From Planctomycetaceae bacterium (GTDB lineage Bacteria; Planctomycetota; Planctomycetia; Pirellulales; Pirellulaceae), in NCBI GenBank assembly GCA_002702965.1, contig PADE01000160.1, positions 9,868 to 16,238 of the forward strand: 6,371 nt of DNA, in the 5' to 3' direction. Below are positions 1 to 5,895 of this stretch, one piece after another. How positions within the stretch are numbered: the first letter of the stretch is position 1; each line of letters starts with the position of its first letter. Both the position numbers and the translations under genes were made by a program. The notes beneath the pieces were generated by a model. The model was given only the letters and a program-made list of their open reading frames with translations, searched no databases and was not told where the DNA came from.

Positions 1-1
1 C

Positions 2-238
2 GGTCAAGTCATTACGGGCAATTGGTTTACTGGTGCCACAGAGGGATGGTGTTTGTACATACATGTAGACACCGCCGACTACCGAGAGTCATTTCAAGGC
101 AAAACAACTTCAATCTTGCAAGCCATTATTAACGGTCTTGCGAGAATCTGGGGGGAAAGAGGAACTGCAGCCGTTAAGGGAATCGTCTTGGACAGAGATC
201 ACAGCAAGCGATTCTATCTCAACGTAAAATCGAGATGA
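2..238 (+). CDS. 3' end of an unrecognised protein (partial, runs off the window start)
   Basis: The reading frame is open from the first bases of the window to a TGA at 236-238, giving about 78 C-terminal residues. A TTG at 53 could act as a start, but the frame continues upstream without a stop, so I treat it as a truncated gene. The visible part is mixed alpha/beta in character, with a hydrophobic stretch LQAIINGLARIW and a C-terminus rich in basic residues (DRDHSKRFYLNVKSR). No signal peptide, membrane segment or catalytic motif is recognisable and I do not know the family. The stretch is visibly richer in A+T than the rest of the window, which could mean a recently acquired gene. That it is a real gene is inferred only from its open frame and plausible composition. 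Confidence 0.45.
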   Translation, partial: GQVITGNWFTGATEGWCLYIHVDTADYRESFQGKTTSILQAIINGLARIWGERGTAAVKGIVLDRDHSKRFYLNVKSR

Positions 239-394
239 TTATGCGGCTTGGCACGCTGACAAATTGCCGCGAGTAGGTCAAAACGTCCAAGCGGTGGCTC
301 ATGATCATGTGCAGGCAGTCATGGGACTTATGCCGCTGGTAGTTCCGTGGCTCCACAACCGGCGGACGCTCGATATCGAGTTTCATCGGATTCA

Positions 395-510
395 GAAATC
401 ACGCCCCTCCCGCGACCTCACTCCCGCACCTGGCGCGGGTGCCGAACAGCACCAGCGGCGGGAGGTACTGGACCGTATCAACACCGAGGCAGGGGGTGGA
501 GAGGGGTGGT
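395..510 (+). repeat. Dispersed GC-rich repeat, copy A (longest, most rearranged)
   Basis: This shares modules with copies near 1550 and 6140. In order these are GAAAT (395-399), CGCCCC (402-407), GACCT followed by CTCCCGCACC-GG (421-433), and a right-hand purine-rich module CCGAG...GGGTGGT (484-510) that matches 1613-1630. Compared with the other copies it lacks the left GTGTGTAAAAACG block and has insertions between modules. It can fold: CCTCCCGC (406-413) is the perfect complement of GCGGGAGG (458-465), CCCGC (423-427) pairs with GCGGG (435-439), and CAACACC (479-485) pairs with GGTGTTG (508-514). The family identity is unknown to me. The gapped alignment makes this the least certain of the three copies. 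Confidence 0.45.
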
Positions 511-738
511 GTTGCTAGTTCCCGGAAAAGTTGCAGTTTGGTACACCGCGAGCGACCGCCTTAACAGTCGCCGTATTGGTTGCGATCCCATTTCGGATCT
601 GCGAAAATTCCGCGTCGTGCCGGTCACTAACGGCGAGGTGGACCCTATTTGGAAAAAGTCACCGTCGGCGAGACCCTGTCGTCGACGAAACAGACCCGGC
701 CCACTCCACCAACACCATGATTACAGATCAACAGCAAC

Positions 739-745
739 GGGGAAG
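739..745 (+). promoter_or_regulatory. Ribosome binding site deciding the start at 750
   Basis: GGGGAAG lies 4 bases before the ATG at 750 (centre-to-start spacing about 8). An in-frame ATG at 717 and an open frame back to 531 exist, but neither has a purine-rich leader. The residues between 717 and 750 are hydrophilic and would precede an otherwise ideal signal peptide, so 750 is preferred. Confidence 0.7.
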
Positions 746-749
746 CACG

Positions 750-1409
750 ATGAAGGTCACAGCATTGTTCGTGACGGCGATCTTGAGTTGCGCCACGGTT
801 GGAATGGCGGACGATGACACAACGACGGCCGCCACATCGGATTTCGTGAAACCGGACTCCTGGGAAGCGTTCGTTGCCTATCACCAGCGAGGGGGGGATT
901 TCGGTGCTTGGGAATCACGAGGTAAGACGGTCAAGCTCTGGGAAGGTATTCCAGGCGGACTCGATTACACACTCAGCTTTACCATTAGCCTTGCCCATGA
1001 TGGTAAGAACATGCTCCAAACCCACTATATGGCAACTTCGACGGGGCAGGTCATTTCGACCGGTAGTATCCTGCGTTATTGGGACAACAAGTCGAAATCG
1101 GTTTTGTCGTCGCACTCTGGTTTTGACCAGGGACAGTTGTACACCGGCCATTCTGAGCTGGTAGGAATCGACGCCAGTACGCAAACCACCAAATGGAAGT
1201 ACACCGAGGACAGTCGTGGCAAGACCGCCGATTTTTTCCTGACCATCCAACGGAAGGGGCCCAACAAACGCTGGGAAGTCCATCAACTCGCATCCGGAGG
1301 TGAGCCGTGGAACTACGAGGTGGTTCGCGCGACCGCTTCTGCGGCTGACCCTGGGCTTGGTCGCCGAGCGCTGCAACGACTGCGGGGACTGCTGAGGCGG
1401 CGCAGGTAA
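750..1409 (+). CDS. Small exported protein of unknown function
   Basis: 219 residues. The N-terminus is a clear signal peptide: MK, then a hydrophobic core TALFVTAILSCATVG, then a likely cleavage after MA-D near residue 20, so the product is probably exported to the periplasm or beyond. The mature part from about residue 30 to 195 alternates polar and hydrophobic residues with many Thr/Ser/Gly and spaced Trp and Tyr (for example LRYWDNKSK, TKWKYTEDSRGKT, GGEPWNYEVV). This suggests a beta-sheet-rich barrel or sandwich, vaguely calycin-like. That fold is inference, and no family was recognised with confidence. The last 25 or so residues change character to Ala/Gly/Arg-rich and end in RLRGLLRRRR. 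They may be a read-through tail from a frameshift or a genuine basic tail. The gene stands alone, followed by a hairpin at 1433-1467, with no operon partner. Confidence 0.72.
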   Translation: MKVTALFVTAILSCATVGMADDDTTTAATSDFVKPDSWEAFVAYHQRGGDFGAWESRGKTVKLWEGIPGGLDYTLSFTISLAHDGKNMLQTHYMATSTGQVISTGSILRYWDNKSKSVLSSHSGFDQGQLYTGHSELVGIDASTQTTKWKYTEDSRGKTADFFLTIQRKGPNKRWEVHQLASGGEPWNYEVVRATASAADPGLGRRALQRLRGLLRRRR

Positions 1410-1432
1410 GGGGCCGACCGGCTCAGTAGAGA

Positions 1433-1467
1433 TACCAGACACGCCACTGGCCTCAGAGTGTTTGGTG
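1433..1467 (+). terminator. Hairpin downstream of the secreted-protein gene, possible terminator
   Basis: TACCAGACAC (1433-1442) can pair with GTGTTTGGTG (1458-1467) over 10 positions, two of them G-U, with a 15-base loop. It starts 23 bases after the stop codon at 1409, a typical terminator position. No T-run follows, so intrinsic termination is doubtful. It could instead protect the 3' end of the transcript. Confidence 0.3.
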
Positions 1468-1549
1468 ATCCATCGATCTGATTCGATGCTGGTTCCGTTC
1501 AGCTACTGACCCAGCTATCACTCATACCGAGACCGTTGAGAACTGCTGG

Positions 1550-1630
1550 GTGTGTAAAAACGGGTGAAATTTACACGCGTGCCACGGCGCACCTCCCGCA
1601 CCCGGCGTGGGGCCGAGGGGGAAGGGTGGT
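1550..1630 (+). repeat. Dispersed GC-rich repeat, copy B
   Basis: Bases 1550-1605 align without a gap to 6140-6195. By hand I count 42 of 56 identical, with the best agreement at both ends: GTGTGTAAAAACGGGTGAAAT here versus the same with two changes in copy C, and CTCCCGCACCCGG identical in both. The right-hand extension CCGAGGGGGAAGGGTGGT (1613-1630) resembles the right module of copy A (484-510) but is absent from copy C. The copy lies directly next to the 3' side of the antisense LRR remnant. Function is unknown. It could be a decayed palindromic intergenic element or a MITE-like sequence. Confidence 0.6.
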
Positions 1631-1649
1631 TCGTTAAGGAAACTGCACT

Positions 1650-1757
1650 TCGGCAACGCTTCTTCAGTTCGGCGATGCCCGCGTCGGTGATCTTGGTGTG
1701 GACGAGGCTGAGCGACTGCAGTTTGGTCAGCCCCTTGAGGTGCACCAGCCCCGCGCT
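1650..1757 (-). pseudogene. Antisense remnant of a leucine-rich-repeat protein C-terminus
   Basis: Read on the minus strand, 1757 to about 1650 encodes roughly one and a third leucine-rich repeats: AGLVHLKGLTKLQSLSL followed by VHTKITDAGIAELKKRC. This matches the pattern LxxLxxLxxLxLxxTxITDAGLxxL of the short LRR proteins abundant in planctomycetes, and the AELKK ending is typical of their final repeat. There is no start codon, no further repeats upstream (that DNA is birA on the other strand) and no plausible independent gene around it. I therefore call it a fragment left by recombination or insertion. The residues after RC are repeat-derived and not LRR-like. Confidence 0.6.
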
Positions 1758-2242
1758 CGACGAATTCGCTCCAGCCCAGAAAGTGGCGTTGAAATGGCCG
1801 AACGATGTCTTAGTGAACCAGCGGAAAATCTGCGGCGTACTGGCCGAAGTCGGTGGTCGGCGCCGATCACGGATATTTGGCATAGGTATCAACGCGAATA
1901 ATTCCTTTGATGCGGCCCCGGTCGCACTGCGCGCGATCGCAACCTCGCTGATCGACTTGCCGGGAACCGGTTTTGATGTGAACGATATACTGATCGGTGT
2001 GCTGCGACAGATGGAACGCCAGCTGAAACGTTTGAGTGACGGATGAACCCGAAATGGCCAATGCGTGGAAACAGCGATGTGCGCTACGCGGCCGGAGGAT
2101 CGAGCTAGAAACGGGCCAACGTAAGATGACAGGCATCTGCAGGGAGATCGACGCGGACGGCGCGTTGGTGGTGCAGACGGTAGACAACGTGGAGAGATTT
2201 TTTGGCGGGGTGGTTGCTGGGAATCGAGAATCTGAGCGCTAA
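1757..2242 (+). pseudogene. birA: Biotin--protein ligase (BirA), N-terminally truncated and frameshifted
   Basis: BirA makes biotinyl-5'-AMP and transfers biotin to the Lys of an EAMKM motif, as found in OadA here. The fragment begins around ALDEFAPAQ and then shows the ligase hallmark KWPNDVLV (Lys at 1792) and KICGVLAE. GIGINANNSF follows, corresponding to the family's GIGINVNN. The reading frame then ends at the TGA at 2044-2046. The downstream part is in the +1 frame: after DEPEMANAWKQRCALRGRRIELETGQ it continues into the small C-terminal SH3-like domain (GICREIDADGALVVQT), ending at 2242. A GTG at 2036 lets the two frames overlap, but it has no obvious role. The N-terminal half, including the GRGRxxR biotinyl-AMP loop, is missing and replaced at about 1757 by antisense LRR sequence. 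Both lesions make an active enzyme unlikely. A sequencing error could explain the frameshift but not the truncation. Confidence 0.8.
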
Positions 2243-2297
2243 ACGGTTCACGCCGTAATCGTGTGGAGTCGTTCGCAACCCGGTTGACCCTTTGGAG

Positions 2298-2345
2298 TCT
2301 AGTTGTAGCCCGTTTCCTCGCGCGACTGTCTCGCGTACAACTAGA
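2298..2345. promoter_or_regulatory. Perfect inverted repeat with nested stem upstream of oadG
   Basis: TCTAGTTGTA (2298-2307) is the exact reverse complement of TACAACTAGA (2336-2345), separated by 28 bases. Inside, CGCGA (2321-2325) pairs with TCGCG (2331-2335) over a 5-base loop, directly stacked on the 3' outer arm, with the 13 bases 2308-2320 bulged out. It lies about 55 bases after the birA remnant and 44 bases before the oadG start. No T-run follows. It could be a leader hairpin, an operator with separated half-sites, or a remnant terminator of birA. The sequence alone does not decide. Confidence 0.45.
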
Positions 2346-2376
2346 GATGGACGAACCGAGACGGCTATTGAGGGCG

Positions 2377-2384
2377 AAAGGTGG
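2377..2384 (+). promoter_or_regulatory. Ribosome binding site for oadG
   Basis: AAAGGTGG lies 5 bases before the ATG at 2390. It selects this ATG over an in-frame GTG at 2381 that sits inside the ribosome binding site itself. Confidence 0.6.
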
Positions 2385-2389
2385 TACAC

Positions 2390-2641
2390 ATGGCGTTTGA
2401 CAACATCTCTGCGACCCATTTGCAACTCGCTCTGACGGGGATGACGGTTGTTTTCGCGGCGTTGGCCATGATCGCCGCTTTCATCTATCTGCTCCCGCAC
2501 GTACTTTCACGGTTGGAAGTCGTCGCGCCGCCCGCATCGGGCGCCTCGTCGTCGACGAACGGTGATGAGGAAATCGCGGCGGCGATCGGCTTTGCTCTCC
2601 ATCACCACGAAACGCAGTCGACCGGACAACCCGGGCGGTAA
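2390..2641 (+). CDS. oadG: Na+-translocating decarboxylase gamma subunit (OadG-like)
   Basis: 83 residues, the usual size for the family. Residues 13-35 (LALTGMTVVFAALAMIAAFIYLL) form one membrane span with the LxGMxVVF start typical of OadG. A basic/Pro-rich linker follows, then a Ser/Gly-rich hinge (49-58), an acidic helix EEIAAAIGFAL (60-70) and a cluster of three His at 71-73. In the characterised Klebsiella enzyme the gamma subunit anchors the alpha subunit to the membrane and binds zinc through its C-terminal part. The His cluster fits that role but this is inference. It is the first gene of the operon, 30 bases before oadB on the same strand. Small subunits of this family diverge strongly, so the call rests on topology, the LTGMTVVF motif, the EEIAAAI helix and position next to oadB and oadA. 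Confidence 0.82.
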   Translation: MAFDNISATHLQLALTGMTVVFAALAMIAAFIYLLPHVLSRLEVVAPPASGASSSTNGDEEIAAAIGFALHHHETQSTGQPGR

Positions 2642-2671
2642 ACTTCGAAACAGCTGAGAATTTGGGATCGC

Positions 2672-3889
2672 ATGGACAATTTTCTGCAGTTTTTTGGAAC
2701 GACGGGATTCGCCAATCTGACCGTTGGTAACGTCGTGATGATCGCGATCGGTATCGCATTCATTACGCTGGCGATTCGCAAACACTACGAACCACTGTTG
2801 CTGGTGCCGATCGGGATGGGAGTCATCGTCGGCAATATTCCCTTCAGTAAGGACATGCGGTTGGGCGTGGACAACCAAGGCGCGATTGTCGTCGAGGATG
2901 GACGCGTGCTGACGGAGACGATCAAGGATCACGACGGTGCGCAATCGGAGCGGGTGCGGTACATTCCAGGCAGCGTGTTGGGTTATCTCTATTTCGGTGT
3001 CAGTCAGGGCATTTTTCCGCCGCTGATTTTTCTCGGCATCGGAGCCATGACTGATTTCTCGACGATGTTGTCCAATCCCCGCCTGGTCTTGCTGGGGGCG
3101 GCGGCACAAATTGGGGTGTTTCTGACATTTCTCGGGGCCCTGTCGCTGGGATTCACGGAGCAAGAGTCGGGCGCCATCGGGATTATCGGGGGTGCCGACG
3201 GCCCCACCGCCATCTTTCTGTCGGCGAAACTGGCCCCGGGGTTGCTGGGTGCGATTGCCATCGCTGCTTATTCGTATATGGCGCTGGTGCCGGTGATTCA
3301 GCCACCGATCATGAAACTGCTGACGACCCGCCGCGAACGCCGGATTCGAATGAAACCGCCACGTGAAGTTTCGAAAACCGAACGCATTGTGTTTCCCATC
3401 GCCGCGTTCCTGATTTGTACGATGCTGGCACCGGGGGCGCTGGTTTTGATCGGAATGTTGTTCTTCGGTAACTTACTCAAGGAATGTGGAGTGACCGAAC
3501 GGTTGGCACAAAGCGCTCGGACTTCGCTGATCGATATCGTGACCATTTTGTTGGGGTTCTCGGTGGGTGCGAGTACCGCGGCCAGAAATTTCTTGCAGCG
3601 CGAATCGCTCCTGATTTTTGGGCTGGGTGCGGTTGCGTTTGCGATTGCGACGGCCGGTGGTGTGATTTTCGCAAAAGTCATGAATTTGTTCTTGAAGGAA
3701 AAAATCAATCCGTTGGTGGGAGCTGCAGGTGTGTCTGCGGTGCCCGATTCGGCCCGCGTCGTTGAGATGGTGGGATTGCAAGAGGATCCTGAAAACCATC
3801 TGCTGATGCAGGCGATGGCACCCAACGTCGCCGGCGTGCTCGGTTCGGCAGTCGCTGCCGGTATTCTCTGGTCCGCCCTCACAAATTGA
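2672..3889 (+). CDS. oadB: Na+-translocating decarboxylase beta subunit (OadB)
   Basis: 405 residues, an integral membrane protein with about nine hydrophobic segments and two re-entrant regions. It decarboxylates carboxybiotin carried by OadA and couples this to outward Na+ transport. Family motifs are intact: PPLIFLGIGAMTDF (116-129), GIIGGADGPTAIFLS (170-184), SYMALVPVIQPPIMKLL (201-217), GFSVGAS (295-301), NPLVGAAGVSAVPDSAR (346-362) and MAPNVAGVLGSAVAAG (382-397). The residues shown by mutagenesis to matter in Klebsiella OadB (D203, Y229, N373, G377, S382, R389) correspond without gaps to D176, Y202, N346, G350, S355 and R362, so the Na+ pathway should be functional. A hydrophilic loop at about 58-98 separates the first segments, shorter than in the 433-residue enteric protein. 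ATG at 2672 is the natural start, with GGGA 4 bases upstream. Its relatives MmdB and GcdB are nearly indistinguishable by sequence, so the substrate must be read from the alpha subunit. Confidence 0.95.
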   Translation: MDNFLQFFGTTGFANLTVGNVVMIAIGIAFITLAIRKHYEPLLLVPIGMGVIVGNIPFSKDMRLGVDNQGAIVVEDGRVLTETIKDHDGAQSERVRYIPGSVLGYLYFGVSQGIFPPLIFLGIGAMTDFSTMLSNPRLVLLGAAAQIGVFLTFLGALSLGFTEQESGAIGIIGGADGPTAIFLSAKLAPGLLGAIAIAAYSYMALVPVIQPPIMKLLTTRRERRIRMKPPREVSKTERIVFPIAAFLICTMLAPGALVLIGMLFFGNLLKECGVTERLAQSARTSLIDIVTILLGFSVGASTAARNFLQRESLLIFGLGAVAFAIATAGGVIFAKVMNLFLKEKINPLVGAAGVSAVPDSARVVEMVGLQEDPENHLLMQAMAPNVAGVLGSAVAAGILWSALTN

Positions 3890-3907
3890 TGGAAACGGGT
3901 TTCCAGC

Positions 3908-5713
3908 GTGGCAAAAAAAATTCCCTTTATGTGTACGGCGTTTCGAGACGGCTTTCAGTCGGTCTACGGCGCGCGTGTCTTGACCGCCGACTTCCTGCCG
4001 GCTCTGGCCGCCGCGCGGGACGCGGGCATCGATTACTTCGAAGCGGGGGGGGGTGCCCGGTTTCAGTCGTTGTATTTCTATTGCAACGAAGACGCGTTTG
4101 ACATGATGGACCAGTTTCGCGCGACTGCCGGTCCCGAGGCCAACCTGCAGACACTGGCACGTGGCGTCAACGTGGTCGGGCTTGAATCCCAATCGGGCGA
4201 CATCATCCGACTGCACGCGGAGTTGTTCAACAAGCACGGGATCACGACGATCCGCAATTTCGACGCACTCAACGATGTAGAGAATCTGGTTTACAGCGGA
4301 CAGTGCATTGTCGAAGCTGGCTTGAAACACCAGGTGTGTGTCACCCTGATGGAGTTGCCGCCTGGCTGTGAAGGTGCCCACACTGCGGAGTTTTATTCCG
4401 ACCGGTTACAGCAGATCCTGGACGCGGACATCCCCTTCGATTCCGTTTGCTTTAAGGACGCGTCCGGGACCGCGGTGCCGTCGAAAGTCCACGAGACAAT
4501 CAAGCAAGCCCGAAAAATCCTGCCCGAGGGTGCGTTCATTCACTTTCACACGCACGAAACGGCGGGAATTTCCGTGCAGGCGAACCTGGCGGCACTCGAC
4601 GCCGGCGCCGACGCGATCGATCTGTCGCTGGCTCCCTGTTCAGGGGGTACTTGCCAGCCGGACATCCTCGTGATGTGGCACGCGCTGAGGGGTTCCGATT
4701 ACACGCTAGGAATCGATATCGACAAAGTCCGCGAAGCCGAAGAGGTGTTTAAGGAGTGCATGCAGGATTATTTTCTGCCGCCGGAAGCGACCACGGTCGA
4801 ACCGCTCATTCCCTGGAGTCCGATGCCGGGTGGCGCTTTGACGGCGAACACACAGATGATGCGCGACAACGGAATTCTCGACAAATATCCAGACTTGATC
4901 AAAGCCATGAGCGATGTGGTCCGGCGCGGCGGATTCGGGACGTCGGTCACCCCCGTCTCGCAGTTCTACATTCAACAAGCGCTGAACAACGTGATGTTCA
5001 AGCCGTGGGAGAAGATTGCCCCGTCCTATGGGAAGATGATTCTGGGCTACTTTGGCAAAACGCCTGTCGAACCCGATCCAGAGATTGTCCGGGTCGCGTC
5101 CGAACAACTCGATCTTCAGCCCACGACGCGGTCGCCGCTGGAGATGAACAACGAAGATCCGGCCAAAGGTGTTCCGGCCGCGCGGGCCGCACTCGAGGGA
5201 GCTGGGTTGCCCATTACCGATGAGAATATTTTCATCGCCGCAACGTGCCAGGACAAAGGGCTCGCTTTCCTCAAAGGGGAGGCCGCGGTTGGCGTGCGGA
5301 AAGTCGAACCGACATCCGACACCGGGCCGACATCGCGCGGTGCAGCCACGGGGAAATATGACCTGAAGATCAATGACCGATTATTCCAGGTTGCTCTTGA
5401 TGGTCCCCGTGTTACGGTCAATGGCCGGACATTTGAAGTGGATGTCCAACCGGCCTCCGCCTCCAGCGACGACGTCGGGATAGCGGCATCGACCGAACAG
5501 GTCGCTGTCAACGCGTCGATGCCGGGGGTCGTCCTGAAAGCTTCCGTTCAGATTGGCGACCACATCAACCAGGGGGATACCGTCATCGTCCTGGAAGCGA
5601 TGAAAATGGAAGTCAACGCGACCGCCTCGGTGGCTGGTACGATTGCGAGCATCGATGTCAATCCCGGCGATCAGGTCGTCACCGGACAGCGTCTTGCGAC
5701 GATCGCCAAATGA
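3908..5713 (+). CDS. oadA: Biotin-dependent carboxyltransferase, decarboxylase alpha subunit (OadA/PycB family, divergent)
   Basis: 601 residues, cytoplasmic and bound to OadB/OadG. Residues 5-265 are an HMGL-like TIM barrel. Metal ligands expected for the family are present: D14 (in FRDGFQS), H214 and H216 (HFHTHETAG), and the carbamylated-Lys candidate K183 (CFKDASG). The proposed general-acid Thr is T248 (SGGTCQP), and Q17 and the Arg in GAR are kept. Residues about 285-475 form the conserved PYC_OADA domain (PGGALTAN, SVTPVSQ, GYFGKTPV, DENIFIAAT). A linker with a small beta unit (483-515) follows, then a biotinyl domain (about 532-600) with EAMKM and biotin Lys566, 35 residues from the end. 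The family transfers a carboxyl group between a 2-oxo acid and biotin, typically oxaloacetate to pyruvate. Several substrate-side motifs are unusual (RDGFQS instead of RDAHQS, EAGGGARFQ instead of ExWGGATFD), so the substrate is uncertain. The start is the GTG at 3908, preceded by GGAAACGGG and 18 bases after oadB. Last gene of the operon. Confidence 0.9.
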   Translation: MAKKIPFMCTAFRDGFQSVYGARVLTADFLPALAAARDAGIDYFEAGGGARFQSLYFYCNEDAFDMMDQFRATAGPEANLQTLARGVNVVGLESQSGDIIRLHAELFNKHGITTIRNFDALNDVENLVYSGQCIVEAGLKHQVCVTLMELPPGCEGAHTAEFYSDRLQQILDADIPFDSVCFKDASGTAVPSKVHETIKQARKILPEGAFIHFHTHETAGISVQANLAALDAGADAIDLSLAPCSGGTCQPDILVMWHALRGSDYTLGIDIDKVREAEEVFKECMQDYFLPPEATTVEPLIPWSPMPGGALTANTQMMRDNGILDKYPDLIKAMSDVVRRGGFGTSVTPVSQFYIQQALNNVMFKPWEKIAPSYGKMILGYFGKTPVEPDPEIVRVASEQLDLQPTTRSPLEMNNEDPAKGVPAARAALEGAGLPITDENIFIAATCQDKGLAFLKGEAAVGVRKVEPTSDTGPTSRGAATGKYDLKINDRLFQVALDGPRVTVNGRTFEVDVQPASASSDDVGIAASTEQVAVNASMPGVVLKASVQIGDHINQGDTVIVLEAMKMEVNATASVAGTIASIDVNPGDQVVTGQRLATIAK

Positions 5714-5895
5714 CGTCACCCTTCGCATACGGTCGGAAACGCACAGCAGCCGCCTTGGACCGCGATTGGTGAAGTGGATTGGCTGCGTATCTGCGGGCCG
5801 GTTGCTGCGGTGGCAATCGGTCGGGTCTGAGCGCAACGTTGCAACCCCAACACGATACAGGCAGCTCCCGAGGGCGTCGGGCACCCGAGCCGTCC

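Larger units (their letters stand above)
239..749. other. Gene-free interval with repeat copy A
   Basis: About 510 bases without a convincing gene. Overlapping frames on both strands are open here, but none has a ribosome binding site, a recognisable motif or a domain, and their products are rich in Arg, Pro and Gly, as expected for GC-rich noncoding DNA. The interval contains the repeat listed at 395-510 and several short inverted repeats. The last 30 bases carry the leader and ribosome binding site of the secreted-protein gene at 750. No clear promoter could be picked out by eye. Confidence 0.6.
1410..1756. other. Gene-free interval between secreted protein and birA remnant
   Basis: About 350 bases with no intact gene. 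It contains, in order, a hairpin after the upstream gene (1433-1467), a small CATCGA/TCGATG inverted repeat (1471-1488), repeat copy B (1550-1630), and an antisense leucine-rich-repeat remnant (about 1650-1757) that abuts the truncated birA. The juxtaposition of broken pieces on opposite strands reads as a rearrangement scar. Confidence 0.6.

Noticed and set aside
219..386. 55-codon minus-strand frame starting with ATG at 386
   Set aside because: No ribosome binding site, no recognisable motif, and it overlaps the end of the plus-strand partial gene. Probably chance.
509..560. Minus-strand VPNCNFSGN ending with a stop, reminiscent of the PNC ending of planctomycete LRR proteins, and a TTGCAGTTTGGT match to the antisense LRR at about 1717
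   Set aside because: No LRR pattern can be followed upstream in that frame, and the nucleotide match is only about a dozen bases. Too little to call a second LRR remnant.
655..690. Similarity of the TCGGC-A-ACCCTGTCGTC stretch near 667 to one near 6271
   Set aside because: About 20 matching bases with mismatches and no extension on either side. Could be a fourth repeat family, but the evidence is insufficient.
531..749. In-frame upstream extension of the secreted-protein gene (possible starts at 531 and 717)
   Set aside because: No ribosome binding site before either start, and the extension would bury an ideal signal peptide. The GGGGAAG before ATG 750 decides the start.
3473..4381. Long (302-codon) open frame on the minus strand
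   Set aside because: It is antisense to the clearly conserved OadB C-terminus and OadA N-terminus. GC-rich coding DNA commonly leaves such open frames.
5714..5800. Possible terminator after oadA using GCAGCC (5746-5751) and GGCTGC (5781-5786)
   Set aside because: Only 6 base pairs with a 29-base loop and no T-run, which is too weak to support.
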